A DNA stretch of 64,000 bases from Erwinia persicina (lineage in GTDB: Bacteria > Pseudomonadota > Gammaproteobacteria > Enterobacterales > Enterobacteriaceae): NCBI RefSeq assembly GCF_014838825.1, contig NZ_JACYMO010000006.1:152583-216582 (forward strand), given 5' to 3'. Below, piece after piece: positions 46,321 through 56,545 of this stretch. The notes beneath the pieces are model-generated. The model saw only the letters and a list, made by a program, of their open reading frames with translations, was not told the DNA's origin and ran no database searches. The position numbers were made by a program, and so were the translations under genes. Position 1 is the first letter of the stretch. Each line of letters opens with the position of its first letter.

Positions 46321-46419
46321 ATGCGTCAAATCAGCCTTTTACCTACACCAGATCTGGTGTGTTATCGCCAGCGTCATTGTCTCTGTTCTGCTCTCCAGTT
46401 CGCCGGAGGTATCGTATGA
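46321..46419 (+). CDS. Leader ORF of 32 residues coupled to the MFS gene
   Basis: Starts at ATG 46321, seven bases after GAGGA, and ends at TGA 46417-46419, which overlaps the transporter ATG (46416) as ATGA. The product begins MRQISLLPTPDLV and ends SALQFAGGIV; it has no recognisable domain. The good ribosome-binding site and exact stop-start overlap suggest translation coupled to the transporter. Its codons contain the 16-bp palindrome at 46345. It may be a regulatory leader; the transporter has its own GGAGGT, so it can also start alone. Confidence 0.5.
   Translation: MRQISLLPTPDLVCYRQRHCLCSALQFAGGIV
46345..46360. repeat. Perfect 16-bp palindrome within the leader ORF
   Basis: ACACCAGATCTGGTGT is a complete palindrome. 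It may be an operator, or fold in RNA as a six-base stem with loop GATC, 56 bases before the transporter start. Confidence 0.55.
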
Positions 46420-47756
46420 CTGCCCTGAACTCGCAGGCGATTGAAAAATCGGCCATCCGTAAGGTCTCACTGCGGCTGGTGCCCTTTGTGGCCCTGATGT
46501 TCTTTATCAACTTCCTTGACCGCACGGCGATCTCTTTTGCCGGGCCTAATGGTATGACACAGGATCTTGGACTGACTGCGGTGCAGTTCGGTCTGGCATC
46601 CGGGGTTTTCTTTATCGGTTATATCCTGCTGGAAGTACCAAGTAATCTGGCGCTACACCGCTTTGGCGCGCGGAAATGGCTGGCACGTATCATGGTCAGC
46701 TGGGGCATTGTTTCCCTGCTCTTTACGTGGGTGAGCAGTGTTGAGGGGCTGTACACCTTGCGAATGCTGCTGGGGATTGCCGAAGCGGGCTTCTTCCCGG
46801 GGGCTATTCTGTTTCTCAGCATGTGGGTACCGGCGAAGCACCGCAGTAAAGTGCTGTCGCTGTTCTATCTTGCCCAGCCGCTGACGGTGGTGCTGGGTGC
46901 GCCACTAGCCGCAGCACTGATTGAGCAACACGGCCTGTTTGGTCTGTCCGGCTGGCGCGTGATGTTCCTCGGTGTTTCCCTTCCGGCGATTGTCATCGGC
47001 ATTGTGGCCTGGTTCTATCTGGTGGACTCGCCGCGTGAGGCGAAGTGGCTCAATAAAGAGGAGAAAGCGTGGCTCACCACGGCGCTGGAAAAAGAGCAGC
47101 GTGAAAAAGGCACAACGGCTCATGCCAGTCTGCGTAGCGTGATGACCAATGGCCGCGTCTGGCTGCTCTGTTTGATCTATTTCGGCTTTATCTATGGCCT
47201 GTATGCCCTGGCCTTCTTCCTGCCGACCATCATTGCCGGGTTCCAGCAGCAGTTTGGCACCTCGTTCAACGTGATTGAGAAGGGGTTAATCACCGGGGCA
47301 CCGTATCTGGTAGCTGCCGTAGTGATGTTCTTCTGGTCGCGTGATGCAAGCCGCCGGGGTTGCAAAACCTGGCATATCGCACTGCCTGCCCTGACCGGGG
47401 CTGTCAGCGTACCGCTGGCCCTTTATATGGAATCACCGCTGGCGACCATGCTGGTGATATCAGTGACTGCCAGCTCAATCTTTGCCGCGCTACCTAACTT
47501 CTGGACGCTGCCGACACAATTCCTCACCGGGGCTTCTGCCGCCGCCGCGATTGCGTTGATCAACACCCTGGGTAATGTCGCCGGTTTTTCGGCGGGTTAC
47601 CTCACCGGAATGCTGCATGACGCCACCGGCGGCTACACCGTTTCAATGATGGTAGTGGGCGGCTTCATGCTGCTCTCTGCGCTACTGATGCTGTTACTTA
47701 ACGCCAGACGTTCTGGATTTCAGTCCAGTCCTGTCCCACAGGAGCCATCCCAATGA
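46416..47756 (+). CDS. MFS transporter, anion:cation symporter type
   Basis: 446 residues from the ATG at 46416, preceded by GGAGGT; about 12 membrane segments. RLVPFVALMFFINFLDRTAI and GVFFIGYILLEVPSNLAL, with RFGARKWLARIMVSWGIVS, are typical of the ACS family that imports sugar acids and organic anions. First main gene of a five-gene run with overlapping ends; likely importer of D-apionate or a related acid. Confidence 0.88.
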   Translation: MTALNSQAIEKSAIRKVSLRLVPFVALMFFINFLDRTAISFAGPNGMTQDLGLTAVQFGLASGVFFIGYILLEVPSNLALHRFGARKWLARIMVSWGIVSLLFTWVSSVEGLYTLRMLLGIAEAGFFPGAILFLSMWVPAKHRSKVLSLFYLAQPLTVVLGAPLAAALIEQHGLFGLSGWRVMFLGVSLPAIVIGIVAWFYLVDSPREAKWLNKEEKAWLTTALEKEQREKGTTAHASLRSVMTNGRVWLLCLIYFGFIYGLYALAFFLPTIIAGFQQQFGTSFNVIEKGLITGAPYLVAAVVMFFWSRDASRRGCKTWHIALPALTGAVSVPLALYMESPLATMLVISVTASSIFAALPNFWTLPTQFLTGASAAAAIALINTLGNVAGFSAGYLTGMLHDATGGYTVSMMVVGGFMLLSALLMLLLNARRSGFQSSPVPQEPSQ

Positions 47757-49513
47757 CTTATCTGTTTAATCAACCCTCAGCCTTTGCCAGTGAACTGATT
47801 GAGGGTTTCGTGGCGGCCAACGCCGATAAAGTGCGCCAGGTGCCGGGGGGCGTTGTGCGCAGCACCCGAAGCCCTGCGGGATGTGTTGCGGTGGTGATTG
47901 GCGGCGGTTCTGGCCACTATCCGGCCTTTTCAGGTCTGGTCGGGCAGGGTATGGCGCACGGGGCGGCGATGGGAAACCTGTTTGCTTCCCCCTCGGCTCA
48001 ACAAATCTACAATGTGGCCCGTGCGGCCGATAACGGCGGCGGCGTCCTGCTGGCTTTTGGTAATTATGCGGGAGATGTGCTGCATTTTGGCCAGGCCTGT
48101 GAACGGCTGAAAGCGGAAGGTATTGACTGCGAACTGCTGGCCGTGACAGATGATATTTCCAGCGCGGCGCTGTCGGAACGTGAAAAACGGCGTGGTGTGG
48201 CGGGCGATCTTGCGGTGTTCAAAGTCGCCGCTGCGGCGGCCGAGGCGGGTTATTCGCTGGCAGAGGTAGCCCGTCTGGCTCGTTATGCTAATCACCGTAC
48301 CCGTTCACTGGGCGTGGCGTTCTCGGGCTGTACGCTGCCGGGAGCCACTCAACCGCTGTTCAGCGTGGCACACGGCACCATGGCCCTGGGGATGGGTATC
48401 CACGGCGAACCGGGTATCCGCGAATGTGATATCCCGGCAGCCGATTCGCTGGCAGAGCTGTTCGTCAGCAGCCTGATGAAAGAGTGCCCGGAAGAGATTA
48501 GCCAGCGCCAGGGGCAGCGCGTGGCACCGATCCTGAACGGACTGGGGTCGGTAAAATATGAAGAGCTGTTTGTTGTCTATCGCCGTGTGGCCCAGCTTCT
48601 GACTGCTGAAGGGCTGGTGGTCGTGGAGCCGGAGGTGGGCGAGTTTGTCACCAGTTTTAATATGGCGGGGGCCTCACTGACGCTGCTGTGGCTGGATGAT
48701 GAGCTTGAAACACTGTGGCGCGCCCCGGCCAATGCCCCGGCGTTTCGTAAAGGCAGCGTACTGAAAGCAGAGCCGCTGGATGCCGCCGCTCAGAACCTAC
48801 CGGAGGTGGATATTGTTCCGGTCGCCAGTGCGGCTTCCAGGCAGGCATCCCGCTGTGTGCTGTCCGTGATCACGGCTATCGCGGAAGTGATTGAAGAGCA
48901 CGCCGCTGAACTGGGGCGCATCGATGCGGTCGCCGGCGACGGCGACCACGGTATTGGCATGGTGCGTGGATCGTTGGGGGCGCTGGAAAAAGCGCGCGAG
49001 ATGCAGCAGCGGCAGGCCGGGGCGGGAACACTGCTCTGCCGTGCCGCCGATGCCTGGGCTGATCAGGCTGGCGGTACCTCTGGCGCACTGTGGGGCGTAT
49101 TGCTGACAGCAATCGGTACAGCGCTGGGCGATGAGACATCACCCGATGCCCGGCGCGTGGCGCTGGGCGTCCGGCACGCTAAAGAGGGCATTATGCACTT
49201 TGGTAAAGCGAAGCCAGGGGACAAAACCATGGTCGATGTGCTGGTGCCGTTCAGCGACCGTCTGACGGAACGGGTCGCGGCGGGAGACACGCTAACCGAT
49301 GCCTGGGCTGTAGCTTCACGGCAGGCCACACAAAGCGCCAGCGAGACCGCGCAACTGCTGCCGAAAATGGGCCGGGCACGTCCGTTGGCTGAGAAAAGCC
49401 TCGGGACACCGGATGCCGGGGCCGTCTCACTGGCGCTCATCGTCAATAAGGTACTGCGGGTGCTCGAGGCCTGTGCGCCGGCGAAGCCAGCACTTCAGGA
49501 GGCCAGCCAGTGA
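47753..49513 (+). CDS. lerK: L-erythrulose kinase, dihydroxyacetone-kinase (DAK) family
   Basis: 586 residues, a DhaK-DhaL fusion. DhaK half: GGGSGHYPAFSGLVGQGM and the substrate-binding His in LGMGIHGEPGIREC. DhaL half from about residue 365: DAVAGDGDHGIGMVRGSLGA for Mg-ATP. Such ATP-using fused kinases include L-erythrulose 1-kinases of tetrose pathways. Context, with TIM-type and RpiB-type isomerases, supports that role over dihydroxyacetone kinase. Overlaps the transporter by four bases. Confidence 0.82.
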   Translation: MTYLFNQPSAFASELIEGFVAANADKVRQVPGGVVRSTRSPAGCVAVVIGGGSGHYPAFSGLVGQGMAHGAAMGNLFASPSAQQIYNVARAADNGGGVLLAFGNYAGDVLHFGQACERLKAEGIDCELLAVTDDISSAALSEREKRRGVAGDLAVFKVAAAAAEAGYSLAEVARLARYANHRTRSLGVAFSGCTLPGATQPLFSVAHGTMALGMGIHGEPGIRECDIPAADSLAELFVSSLMKECPEEISQRQGQRVAPILNGLGSVKYEELFVVYRRVAQLLTAEGLVVVEPEVGEFVTSFNMAGASLTLLWLDDELETLWRAPANAPAFRKGSVLKAEPLDAAAQNLPEVDIVPVASAASRQASRCVLSVITAIAEVIEEHAAELGRIDAVAGDGDHGIGMVRGSLGALEKAREMQQRQAGAGTLLCRAADAWADQAGGTSGALWGVLLTAIGTALGDETSPDARRVALGVRHAKEGIMHFGKAKPGDKTMVDVLVPFSDRLTERVAAGDTLTDAWAVASRQATQSASETAQLLPKMGRARPLAEKSLGTPDAGAVSLALIVNKVLRVLEACAPAKPALQEASQ

Positions 49514-50295
49514 GCGCGCGTATCATCCTCGGTGTCAGCCTGAAAATGTATTTCGGCTATCAGCAAACGCTCACCTGGAGCCAGCAGGTGGCTGAAATTG
49601 CCCGTCAGCATCCGGCGATTGTCAGTGGTGACGTGGCGCTGTTTGTACTGCCCGCTTTCCCCGCGATCCCGGCGATAAAACAGATTTTTGCCAATACGGA
49701 GGTCAGCGTTGGGGCACAGGATCTCGCCTGGGAAGACGGGGGGGCCTGGACTGGCGAGGTCAGCGGTCCGATGCTGGCGGAAATTGGCTGTCGTTATGTA
49801 GAAGTGGGCCACGCAGAACGTCGCCGTCATTTTGCTGAAGATGAGGATCAGGTGGCAAAAAAACTGGCAGCTGCGCTGCGCAACGGTCTGACCCCGGTAC
49901 TGTGTCTGGGTGAGGAGCAGCATCTCAGTAGTGAGCAGGCGATTGACTTTTGCCGCCAGCAGATAACGTCAGCACTCAGTCAGGCACGTCAACAGCAGCT
50001 GCGTGGGGAGGTGATTCTGGCCTGGGAACCGCAGTGGGCTATTGGTGCCCCATCACCGGCCCCGGATGCCTTTATTGGCGAGGTCTGCACGGGCTTACGT
50101 CAGCTCAGCGAACCTGGAGAGATCGGTTTTCGTGTGATTTACGGAGGTAGCGCCGGGCCGGGTTTATTGAACCGGCTGGGCCATCAGGTCAGTGGTTTAT
50201 TCCTCGGGCGCTTTGCCCACCGGCCTGACGCCCTGGCGGAAATCATTGATGAGGCGGCCTCACTGGCCCGCAGCACACCACGACAGGAGGCATAA
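49510..50295 (+). CDS. lerI: L-erythrulose 1-phosphate isomerase, TIM family
   Basis: 261 residues with a triosephosphate isomerase fold: catalytic Lys in LGVSLKMYFGY, His in YVEVGHAERRRHF, Glu in ILAWEPQWAIGAPSP, and phosphate-binding YGGSAGPGLLN. GTG start overlapping the kinase stop by four bases (GTGA). The divergent N-terminus (VSLKMYFGYQQT instead of GNWKMN) and operon place identify it as the paralogue acting on tetrulose phosphates, not glycolytic TpiA. Confidence 0.85.
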   Translation: MSARIILGVSLKMYFGYQQTLTWSQQVAEIARQHPAIVSGDVALFVLPAFPAIPAIKQIFANTEVSVGAQDLAWEDGGAWTGEVSGPMLAEIGCRYVEVGHAERRRHFAEDEDQVAKKLAAALRNGLTPVLCLGEEQHLSSEQAIDFCRQQITSALSQARQQQLRGEVILAWEPQWAIGAPSPAPDAFIGEVCTGLRQLSEPGEIGFRVIYGGSAGPGLLNRLGHQVSGLFLGRFAHRPDALAEIIDEAASLARSTPRQEA

Positions 50296-51108
50296 ATGGC
50301 TATTGGTTTAAGTACCTACGCATTTTTCTGGCGTGCCTCTGAACGGGTAGCGGCCCCCATGACTCTGGCGCAGATGCTGGAAAAAACGGCCTCAATGGGC
50401 GTGACGTTGTTTCAGATTTGCGACTATCCGCAGATTGAAACCTGGAGCGATGCCGAACTGGATACCCTCCGCCAGCAGGCTGAGGCGCTCGGCATTGAGC
50501 TGGAACTCGGCACACGCGGTCTGCAAACCGTTCACTTACAGCGTTATTTGCACATCGCACAGGTGTTACAGGTATCGCTAATCCGCTCAATGTTTAACAG
50601 CGTCAGCCACCGTCCGACGCTGACTGAAGCCGCCGGGCTGATCGAGACTATTCTGCCGCAGTTTGAACGCCAGCAAGTGAGGCTGTGTCTGGAAACGTAC
50701 GAACAGGTGAATAGCGTGCAGATGATGTCTGTGATTGATCGTTTTTCTTCTGGTTTCCTCGGTGTTTGCCTTGACCCGGCCAATTGCGTAGCGGCGCTGG
50801 AGCTCCCGCAACAGGTGATTGCCCATACCGCACATCGGGTGCTTAACCTGCATATCAAAGATTTTGCCTTTACCCGTCAGGAGGGCTGGGTGGGGTTTAC
50901 GCTGACCGGCTGCCCGCTGGGAGAAGGGCTGCTTGACTACGACCTGCTCATGGCCCGGGTGCGCCCGGCCGAGCGCGGCATTAACCAGATCGTCGAACAC
51001 TGGCTACCGTGGCAGCAGGATGCTGAAAGCACCTGCCAGCGCGAAGCTGAGTGGACGCAACAGAGCGTTGACTTTTTACGTCACAAACACCTTCAGGAGT
51101 CACTATGA
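50296..51108 (+). CDS. oiaC: 3-oxo-isoapionate decarboxylase, AP-endonuclease-2 superfamily
   Basis: 270-residue TIM-barrel protein of the xylose isomerase-like/AP endonuclease 2 superfamily. Metal-site residues are suggested by LCLETYEQVNS, GVCLDPANCVAALE and NLHIKDFAF, giving Glu, Asp and His. In the D-apionate pathway a member of this family decarboxylates 3-oxo-isoapionate to L-erythrulose; a tetrulose-phosphate epimerase of the EryC type is the alternative. ATG follows the lerI stop directly. Confidence 0.72.
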   Translation: MAIGLSTYAFFWRASERVAAPMTLAQMLEKTASMGVTLFQICDYPQIETWSDAELDTLRQQAEALGIELELGTRGLQTVHLQRYLHIAQVLQVSLIRSMFNSVSHRPTLTEAAGLIETILPQFERQQVRLCLETYEQVNSVQMMSVIDRFSSGFLGVCLDPANCVAALELPQQVIAHTAHRVLNLHIKDFAFTRQEGWVGFTLTGCPLGEGLLDYDLLMARVRPAERGINQIVEHWLPWQQDAESTCQREAEWTQQSVDFLRHKHLQESL

Positions 51109-51962
51109 GCACAGTATTAACCACGATCACCGTGATTGGCGCAGGCGGAAAGATGGGCATGCGTATTTCAGCGAATTTGCAGCGCAGCCACTATCAGGTG
51201 TTTTACTGTGAGAGCGCACCGAAAGCGCAGGCGCAGGTCACGGAGCAGGGGCGTGAGCTTTCCAGCGCTGAATCCGTAGTGCCACACAGCGACGTTGTTA
51301 TCCTTGCGGTACCGGACATTGTCTTAGGCAAAGTCTCTGAAGGCATTGTGCCGTTGATGAAAGCCGGGGCCACCCTGTTGACGCTGGATCCGGCGGCAGC
51401 CTATGCCAATCTGATTGCGCTGCGTGACGGTATTCATTACGCCGTGGCACACCCATGCCATCCTTCTGTGTTTCTCGACCGCTACACAAAAGAAGAGCAT
51501 GCGGATGCGTTCGGCGGTGTTGCCGCTATTCAGCATGTGGCGGCCTCCTTCGAGAGCGGCAGCGACGCGCAGAAAGCGGAGCTGAGTAAGGTGATCGGCG
51601 TGATGTACGGCCCGGTTGAGCAGGTTCACTGGGTTACCGTAAAACAGCTGGCCTACCTGGAGCCTACGCTGGTGGAAACCGTCGCCTGCATGGTCGGTTC
51701 CTTTATGAAAGAAGCGCTGGATGAGACGGTAAAACACTCGGGCGTACCGGAAGAGGCAGCCAAAGCGATGCTGTACGGGCATATCCAGATTGCTCTGGCC
51801 GTTGCATTCCGTGCCACTAACCCCTTCTCGGATGCCTGTATGATTGCGATGGAGTATGGCCGCGAGAAGATCATTAAGCCGGACTGGAAACAGATTTTCG
51901 ATGAGAAAGAACTGGATCTCGTCATTGCGCGAATGCTCAAAATCGACGCGATCCGTCGTTAA
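51105..51962 (+). CDS. apnO: D-apionate oxidoisomerase, NAD-dependent
   Basis: 285 residues: N-terminal Rossmann fold with GAGGKMGMRISANLQRSHY, then AVPDIVLGKVSEGIVPLMK; C-terminal helical domain with VKQLAYLEPTLVETVACMVG and EYGREKIIKPDWKQIF. Resembles the phosphogluconate dehydrogenase/ketol-acid reductoisomerase-like family that includes ApnO of Pectobacterium, which turns D-apionate into 3-oxo-isoapionate. Overlaps oiaC by four bases, last in the run. Confidence 0.75.
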   Translation: MSTVLTTITVIGAGGKMGMRISANLQRSHYQVFYCESAPKAQAQVTEQGRELSSAESVVPHSDVVILAVPDIVLGKVSEGIVPLMKAGATLLTLDPAAAYANLIALRDGIHYAVAHPCHPSVFLDRYTKEEHADAFGGVAAIQHVAASFESGSDAQKAELSKVIGVMYGPVEQVHWVTVKQLAYLEPTLVETVACMVGSFMKEALDETVKHSGVPEEAAKAMLYGHIQIALAVAFRATNPFSDACMIAMEYGREKIIKPDWKQIFDEKELDLVIARMLKIDAIRR

Positions 51963-52004
51963 TCCTCTGTCGGATGGCATAAAATGGTATAAATTGTTGC
52001 CTGA

Positions 52005-52027
52005 GGCGCGATGGTTACCATCGCGCC
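52005..52027 (+). repeat. Inverted repeat between apnO and the regulator gene
   Basis: GGCGCGATGG and CCATCGCGCC pair perfectly around a TTA loop. No T-run follows, so it is either a weak transcript-end structure or a regulatory element before the regulator. Confidence 0.5.
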
Positions 52028-52063
52028 TGCCACTGAAACCGATGAGAAGAGACGACTGCCCGG

Positions 52064-53026
52064 ATGGAAAAAAACACGCTATCTCAGGACACTGAATTGC
52101 TGACGGAAATTGCCGTCGCATACTATCAGGACGAAATCACCCAGGAAGAGATTGCGCGTAAATTTGGGATCTCCCGTATCAAAGTGGGGCGCTTGTTAAA
52201 GCGGGCCAAAGAAGAGGGCATCGTTGAAATCAACGTGCGTTATCACCCGGTGTTCAGCACCCGGCTGGAACAACAGCTGCTTGAGCGCTTTCCCTTACAG
52301 CGGGCGCTGATTGCGCTTGACCATCATGACGATGATGAACAGCGGCGACAGGTGGCCGCGCTGGTGGCGATGCATCTGTCACAATCGCTGAAGGATAATG
52401 CGGTGGTGGCCGTGGGGCAGGGGCGTAACGTTGCGGCTGTCGCTGACCATCCTGGCAGTGTCCCCACGCGCAATTGCCATTTTATCAGCGGGATTGGTGG
52501 CACTCATCGTCCCGGGGATGCCATCAATGCCGATCATATCAGTCGCCGTCTGGCGAAGAAGTTTGGCGGTATCAGTGAAACGCTTTATGCCCCGGCCTAC
52601 GTTGAGAACCGGGCGCTGAAAGAAGCCTTTATGCAAAACGGCACGATCAAAGAGACGCTCGACCGCGCACGCAAGGCCGACGTGGCGCTGGTGGGCATCG
52701 GCGATATGAATGAAAACAGCTATATGGTTAAGCTCGGCTGGTTCACCCCCCACGAAATTATCGATGCCAGCCTGAATCAGGGGGTGATTGGTGATGTGGC
52801 GGGTTATGACTTCTTTAATGCCCAGGGCCAGCATGTGGATACGGTCATGAACGACCGGGTCATTGGTCTGAGCATCGACGAGTTGCGCAAAATTCCCTGC
52901 GTGATAGCCATTGCGTCGGAGAACACCAAAGCCATGGCGCTGCTGGGCGCGTTGCGCACCGGGGCCATTGATATGATTGCCACCACGGCGCAGAACATCC
53001 GCACGCTGTTGAGTATGACCAAATAA
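52064..53026 (+). CDS. SorC-family sugar-responsive transcriptional regulator
   Basis: 320 residues. N-terminal HTH: YYQDEITQEEIARKFGISRI followed by KVGRLLKRAKEEGIV. C-terminal sugar-phosphate-binding domain (PF04198): AVGQGRNVAAVA, FISGIGGTHRPGDAINADHI, and VALVGIGDMNE. EryD, the erythritol regulator, is of this family. Separated from apnO by 101 bases with an inverted repeat and a TATAAA (51989-51994), so it may have its own promoter. Likely binds the repeats at 46085 and 46263. Confidence 0.87.
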   Translation: MEKNTLSQDTELLTEIAVAYYQDEITQEEIARKFGISRIKVGRLLKRAKEEGIVEINVRYHPVFSTRLEQQLLERFPLQRALIALDHHDDDEQRRQVAALVAMHLSQSLKDNAVVAVGQGRNVAAVADHPGSVPTRNCHFISGIGGTHRPGDAINADHISRRLAKKFGGISETLYAPAYVENRALKEAFMQNGTIKETLDRARKADVALVGIGDMNENSYMVKLGWFTPHEIIDASLNQGVIGDVAGYDFFNAQGQHVDTVMNDRVIGLSIDELRKIPCVIAIASENTKAMALLGALRTGAIDMIATTAQNIRTLLSMTK

Positions 53027-53216
53027 AGATATGGTGGGCTGGCCCTGAATGAAGGTCAGCCCCTGCATTCCAAGCGGGATATGCCTTTTCCCGTCGCCCC
53101 GTATCGTTGAACTCATCCCGTTTTCTTCCCCAAACTATGCACTCCCTCAAGTTTTTCACCCGTCCTGCCCTCCTATACTGAGCAGTTGTACCCCTACATA
53201 AAAAAGGATCCTGCTA

Positions 53217-55496
53217 ATGGACGAACAGTTAAAACAGAGTGCGCTCGATTTTCATCAATTCCCGGTTCCCGGAAAAATTCAGGTTTCCCCTACTAAGCCC
53301 CTTGCCACCCAGCGCGACCTGGCACTGGCCTATTCTCCCGGCGTAGCCGCCCCGTGCCTGGAGATTGCTGCTGATCCCTCTGCTGCCGATAAATATACTG
53401 CCCGCGCCAACCTGGTGGCCGTCATCTCTAACGGGACGGCGGTGCTGGGGCTGGGGAACATCGGCGCGCTGGCCAGTAAGCCGGTGATGGAAGGGAAAGG
53501 GGTGCTGTTTAAAAAATTTGCCGGTATCGACGTGTTCGATATCGAAGTGGATGAGCTGGATCCTGACAAACTGATCGAGGTGGTCGCTGCGCTGGAGCCG
53601 ACCTTTGGCGGCATCAACCTGGAGGATATCAAAGCCCCCGAGTGTTTTTATATTGAGAAGAAGCTGCGCGAGCGCATGAATATCCCGGTGTTCCACGACG
53701 ACCAGCACGGTACGGCCATCATCTGTACCGCCGCCGTGATGAACGGCCTGCGGGTGGTGAAAAAAAGTATTTCCGACGTGCGGCTGGTGGTCTCAGGGGC
53801 CGGGGCATCGGCAATCGCCTGCCTCAATCTGCTGGTGGCGCTGGGTATGCAGAAGCACAATATCGTGGTCTGTGACTCAAAAGGGGTGATTTACCAGGGG
53901 CGTGAAACCCCGATGGCAGAGACCAAAGCGGCCTATGCAGTGGCTGACAGCGGCAGGCGCACACTGCTGGAGGTGATTGACGGAGCGGATATTTTCCTGG
54001 GCTGCTCCGGGCCGAAGGTGATGACGCAGGAGATGGTGAAAAGCATGGCGCGCGACCCGCTGATCCTCGCGCTGGCCAACCCGGAGCCGGAAATCCTGCC
54101 GCCGCTGGCGAAAGAAGTCCGCCCGGACGCCATCATCTGCACCGGCCGTTCTGACTTCCCTAACCAGGTGAACAATGTGCTGTGCTTCCCGTTTATCTTC
54201 CGGGGGGCGCTGGACGTCGGTGCTACCGCCATCAATGAAGAGATGAAGCTGGCGGCGGTGCATGCCATCGCCGAGCTGGCGCTGGCAGAGCAGAGCGATG
54301 TGGTGGCCTCGGCCTATGACGATCAGGAGCTGTCGTTTGGCCCGGACTACCTGATCCCTAAACCGTTTGATCCGCGTCTGATCGTGCAGATTGCGCCCGC
54401 GGTGGCGAAGGCGGCGATGGACTCCGGTGTGGCGCGACGGCCGATCGCCGACTTTGATGCCTACCGTGAAAAGCTGATGGAGTTTGTCTACAAAACCAAT
54501 CTGTTCATGAAGCCGGTGTTCTCGCAGGCGCGGAAAGATCCGAAGCGCGTGGTGCTGGCCGAAGGGGAAGAGGCGCGCGTTCTGCACGCCACCCAGGAAC
54601 TGGTGACGCTGGGGCTGGCAAAACCGATCCTGATCGGCCGTCCGAGCGTTATTGAGATGCGCCTGCAGAAGCTGGGGCTGAAAATTGAGGCCGGTAAAGA
54701 TTTCGACGTGGTGAATAACGAGTCCGATCCCCGTTTTAAAGAATACTGGAACGAGTATTACCAGATCATGAAACGACGCGGCGTATCCCCCCAGCAGGCG
54801 CAGCGTGATGTGATCGGCAATCCGACCCTGATCGGGGCGATTATGGTTCACCGGGGGGAAGCGGATGCGCTGATCTGCGGTACCGTTGGGGATTACCGCC
54901 AGCATTACGACATTGTTGAAAAGCTGTTTGGCTTCCGCCCGGATGTCAAAGTGGCTGGCGCGATGAATGCGCTGGAGCTGCCGAGCGGCAATACCTTTAT
55001 TGCCGATACGTACGTTAACGAAGATCCGACGCCGGAACAGCTGGCCGAACTCACGCTGATGGCCGCCGAAACGGTGCGCCGCTTTGGCATAGAACCAAAG
55101 GTCGCACTACTTTCCCACTCCAGCTTTGGGGCGTCTGATGCCCCGGCCGCGCGAAAAATGCGCGACACGCTGGCGCTGGTCAAAGCACGCGCGCCTGACC
55201 TGGAAATCGACGGAGAGATGCACGGTGATGCTGCGCTGGTTGAGAGCATTCGCCAGGATTTGATGCCGGACAGCCCGCTAAAAGGATCGGCGAATATCCT
55301 GATTATGCCGAACGTGGAAGCCGCGCGCATCAGCTACAACCTGCTGCGCGTCTCCTGCTCTGACGGGGTGACGGTCGGGCCGGTACTGATGGGGATGGCG
55401 AAGCCGGTGCACGTGCTGACCCCCATCTCATCGGTCAGACGCATCGTCAATATGGTCGCGCTGGCGGTTGTGGAGGCCCAGACCGCGCCGCTGTAA
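53217..55496 (+). CDS. maeB: NADP-dependent malic enzyme
   Basis: Oxidative decarboxylation of malate to pyruvate with NADPH, cytoplasmic. 759 residues, E. coli length. Malic domain (about 1-430) has the catalytic Tyr in [17 protein letters not shown], metal-site DDQHGTAI, and NADP-binding [15 protein letters not shown]; the C-terminal half (about 430-759) is a phosphotransacetylase-like regulatory domain. In E. coli it is directly next to talA; here 8 kb separates them. Confidence 0.96.
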   Translation: MDEQLKQSALDFHQFPVPGKIQVSPTKPLATQRDLALAYSPGVAAPCLEIAADPSAADKYTARANLVAVISNGTAVLGLGNIGALASKPVMEGKGVLFKKFAGIDVFDIEVDELDPDKLIEVVAALEPTFGGINLEDIKAPECFYIEKKLRERMNIPVFHDDQHGTAIICTAAVMNGLRVVKKSISDVRLVVSGAGASAIACLNLLVALGMQKHNIVVCDSKGVIYQGRETPMAETKAAYAVADSGRRTLLEVIDGADIFLGCSGPKVMTQEMVKSMARDPLILALANPEPEILPPLAKEVRPDAIICTGRSDFPNQVNNVLCFPFIFRGALDVGATAINEEMKLAAVHAIAELALAEQSDVVASAYDDQELSFGPDYLIPKPFDPRLIVQIAPAVAKAAMDSGVARRPIADFDAYREKLMEFVYKTNLFMKPVFSQARKDPKRVVLAEGEEARVLHATQELVTLGLAKPILIGRPSVIEMRLQKLGLKIEAGKDFDVVNNESDPRFKEYWNEYYQIMKRRGVSPQQAQRDVIGNPTLIGAIMVHRGEADALICGTVGDYRQHYDIVEKLFGFRPDVKVAGAMNALELPSGNTFIADTYVNEDPTPEQLAELTLMAAETVRRFGIEPKVALLSHSSFGASDAPAARKMRDTLALVKARAPDLEIDGEMHGDAALVESIRQDLMPDSPLKGSANILIMPNVEAARISYNLLRVSCSDGVTVGPVLMGMAKPVHVLTPISSVRRIVNMVALAVVEAQTAPL

Positions 55497-55501
55497 GCCA
55501 A

Positions 55502-55526
55502 AACGCCGGGCAATCTGCCCGGCGTT
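55502..55526. terminator. Terminator between converging maeB and hemF
   Basis: A perfect 10-bp stem, AACGCCGGGC with GCCCGGCGTT around a five-base loop, followed on the plus strand by CTTGTTT. The eut operon present here in E. coli is absent. Confidence 0.75.
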
Positions 55527-55531
55527 CTTGT

Positions 55532-56455
<924 letters not shown>

Positions 56456-56545
56456 CTAAAAGACGCGGGGATTATATACCCAAAAGAATTCGAGTGGCAG
56501 CCAGCGTATCCGCGGCCTGGCGTCTCCCGGTTTTATCCTGTTCAT

